Positions 5,819 through 6,210 of a stretch of 6,210 nt of DNA are shown here, in pieces; the first letter of the stretch is position 1, and each line of letters opens with the position of its first letter. The DNA lies in contig JAUMYR010000023.1 in assembly GCA_030528545.1 (NCBI GenBank), positions 1 to 6,210 on the forward strand, read 5' to 3'. The notes below the pieces were generated by a model. The model saw only the letters and a list, made by a program, of their open reading frames with translations, was not told the DNA's origin and made no database searches. Origin of the DNA: Propionibacteriaceae bacterium. Lineage in GTDB: Bacteria; Actinomycetota; Actinomycetes; Propionibacteriales; Propionibacteriaceae. The translations under genes were made by a program, and so were the position numbers.

Positions 5819-6210
5819 ATGGCTTCCGGTAAAGACGTCCTCCCCCAGCTGAGCGGCGACCCGTCCGCCTTGCTCGTGCTCGCCCAGGATTTCTTGCAGA
5901 TCTCGGAGAAGGCTAACGGCACTCTGCTCGCCTCCCAGGGGCTTGGCGCCTTCGACGCCGTGCAGACCTGGGGCGAAGCTACCGCGTCCGCACGCATCGC
6001 CGAGGCCACCGAGTTGCAGGGTCATGTCACGGAGGCTGGCACCGTCTACGCCACCGCCCACAAGGCGATCAGCGACGTCCAGCAGCAACTCGTCGACTCG
6101 AAGAGGAGCATCACCCTCGCCCAGGCCGATTGGGACGATGCGGAGGACACCTACTGGCGCAGGATCCGCACCATCAACCGGGACGCCGCCGAGATGGCGC
6201 TGACCCAGGA
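5819..6210 (+). CDS. N-terminus of a probable T7SS-exported effector (partial; runs off window)
   Basis: From ATG 5819, with AGGGAG (5808-5813) 5 nt upstream, the frame stays open to the window end, giving 130 codons. It begins MASGKDVLPQLSGDPSALLV, with the GDP-x-A-L-x-x-L-A start common to T7SS-targeting helical domains of actinobacterial polymorphic toxins. A turn with AFDAVQTWGEATA (44-56) holds a W-G pair where these domains have W-x-G or W-x-G-x-A. Then comes a long helix (57-130) with many Ala, Gln and Glu, including VYATAHKAISDVQQQLVDSK and a Trp/Asp-rich stretch QADWDDAEDTYW. There is no Sec signal peptide. The layout, together with the small YxxxD protein just upstream in the same operon, suggests an ESX-exported protein with a variable C-terminal domain beyond the window. 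Whether it is a toxin, and which, cannot be seen. A plain cytosolic coiled-coil protein is the alternative. Confidence 0.65.
   Translation, partial: MASGKDVLPQLSGDPSALLVLAQDFLQISEKANGTLLASQGLGAFDAVQTWGEATASARIAEATELQGHVTEAGTVYATAHKAISDVQQQLVDSKRSITLAQADWDDAEDTYWRRIRTINRDAAEMALTQ

Noticed and set aside
5248..6088. Minus-strand frames of 143 and 154 codons opposite the secretion-type genes
   Set aside because: Antisense shadows without motifs. The plus-strand genes have good ribosome sites, tight operon spacing and sensible protein composition.
1..6210. tRNA, rRNA, CRISPR array, insertion sequence or phage integration site
   Set aside because: No cloverleaf-like segment, spaced repeats, transposase motifs or terminal inverted repeats with target duplications were seen on either strand.

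Overview
The window looks like chromosomal DNA of a high-GC actinomycete. Every gene is on the + strand, third codon positions are rich in G and C, and the gene content (a pyr operon with an embedded mycoredoxin-like gene, and type VII secretion-type proteins) is typical of Actinomycetota. I cannot fix the genus; Propionibacteriales would be a guess.

Region 1 (1-2582) is the distal part of a de novo pyrimidine operon: the last 29 codons of pyrR, then pyrB (aspartate carbamoyltransferase), pyrC (dihydroorotase) and a small glutaredoxin/mycoredoxin-like gene. Each stop overlaps the next start (ATGA, ATGA, TAATG), so translation is probably coupled. A strong 16-bp GC-rich hairpin just after the redoxin gene ends the unit. 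carA, carB, pyrD and pyrF, which follow in many actinobacteria, do not follow here.

Region 2 (2583-4050) is a separately controlled gene with a leader of about 170 nt. The leader carries an RNA that looks like a ykkC-class riboswitch aptamer: an exact CTAGGGTTCCG core, a GACCGAG segment, a tall hairpin and a final AGC-ACAAAAC-GCT hairpin. It precedes a two-domain enzyme, an N-terminal HAD-IIA phosphatase fused to a C-terminal NUDIX hydrolase. A ykkC variant next to a NUDIX gene matches the group reported to sense nucleoside diphosphates. I infer a ligand-controlled nucleotide clean-up enzyme beside the pyrimidine operon.

Region 3 (4051-5285) holds a multi-spanning membrane protein of unrecognised function. 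Its reading frame is broken twice: an apparent extra base in a CCCC run near 4650 and an apparent missing base near 4857. The two shifts cancel. It is either a recent pseudogene or two sequencing errors.

Region 4 (5286-6210) begins a probable type VII secretion (ESX/WXG100-like) effector locus. A 113-residue helical protein with a C-terminal YxxxD signal is followed after 9 nt by the start of a larger protein whose first 130 residues resemble a T7SS-targeting helical domain. The gene runs off the window, so any C-terminal toxin domain and immunity gene lie beyond it.
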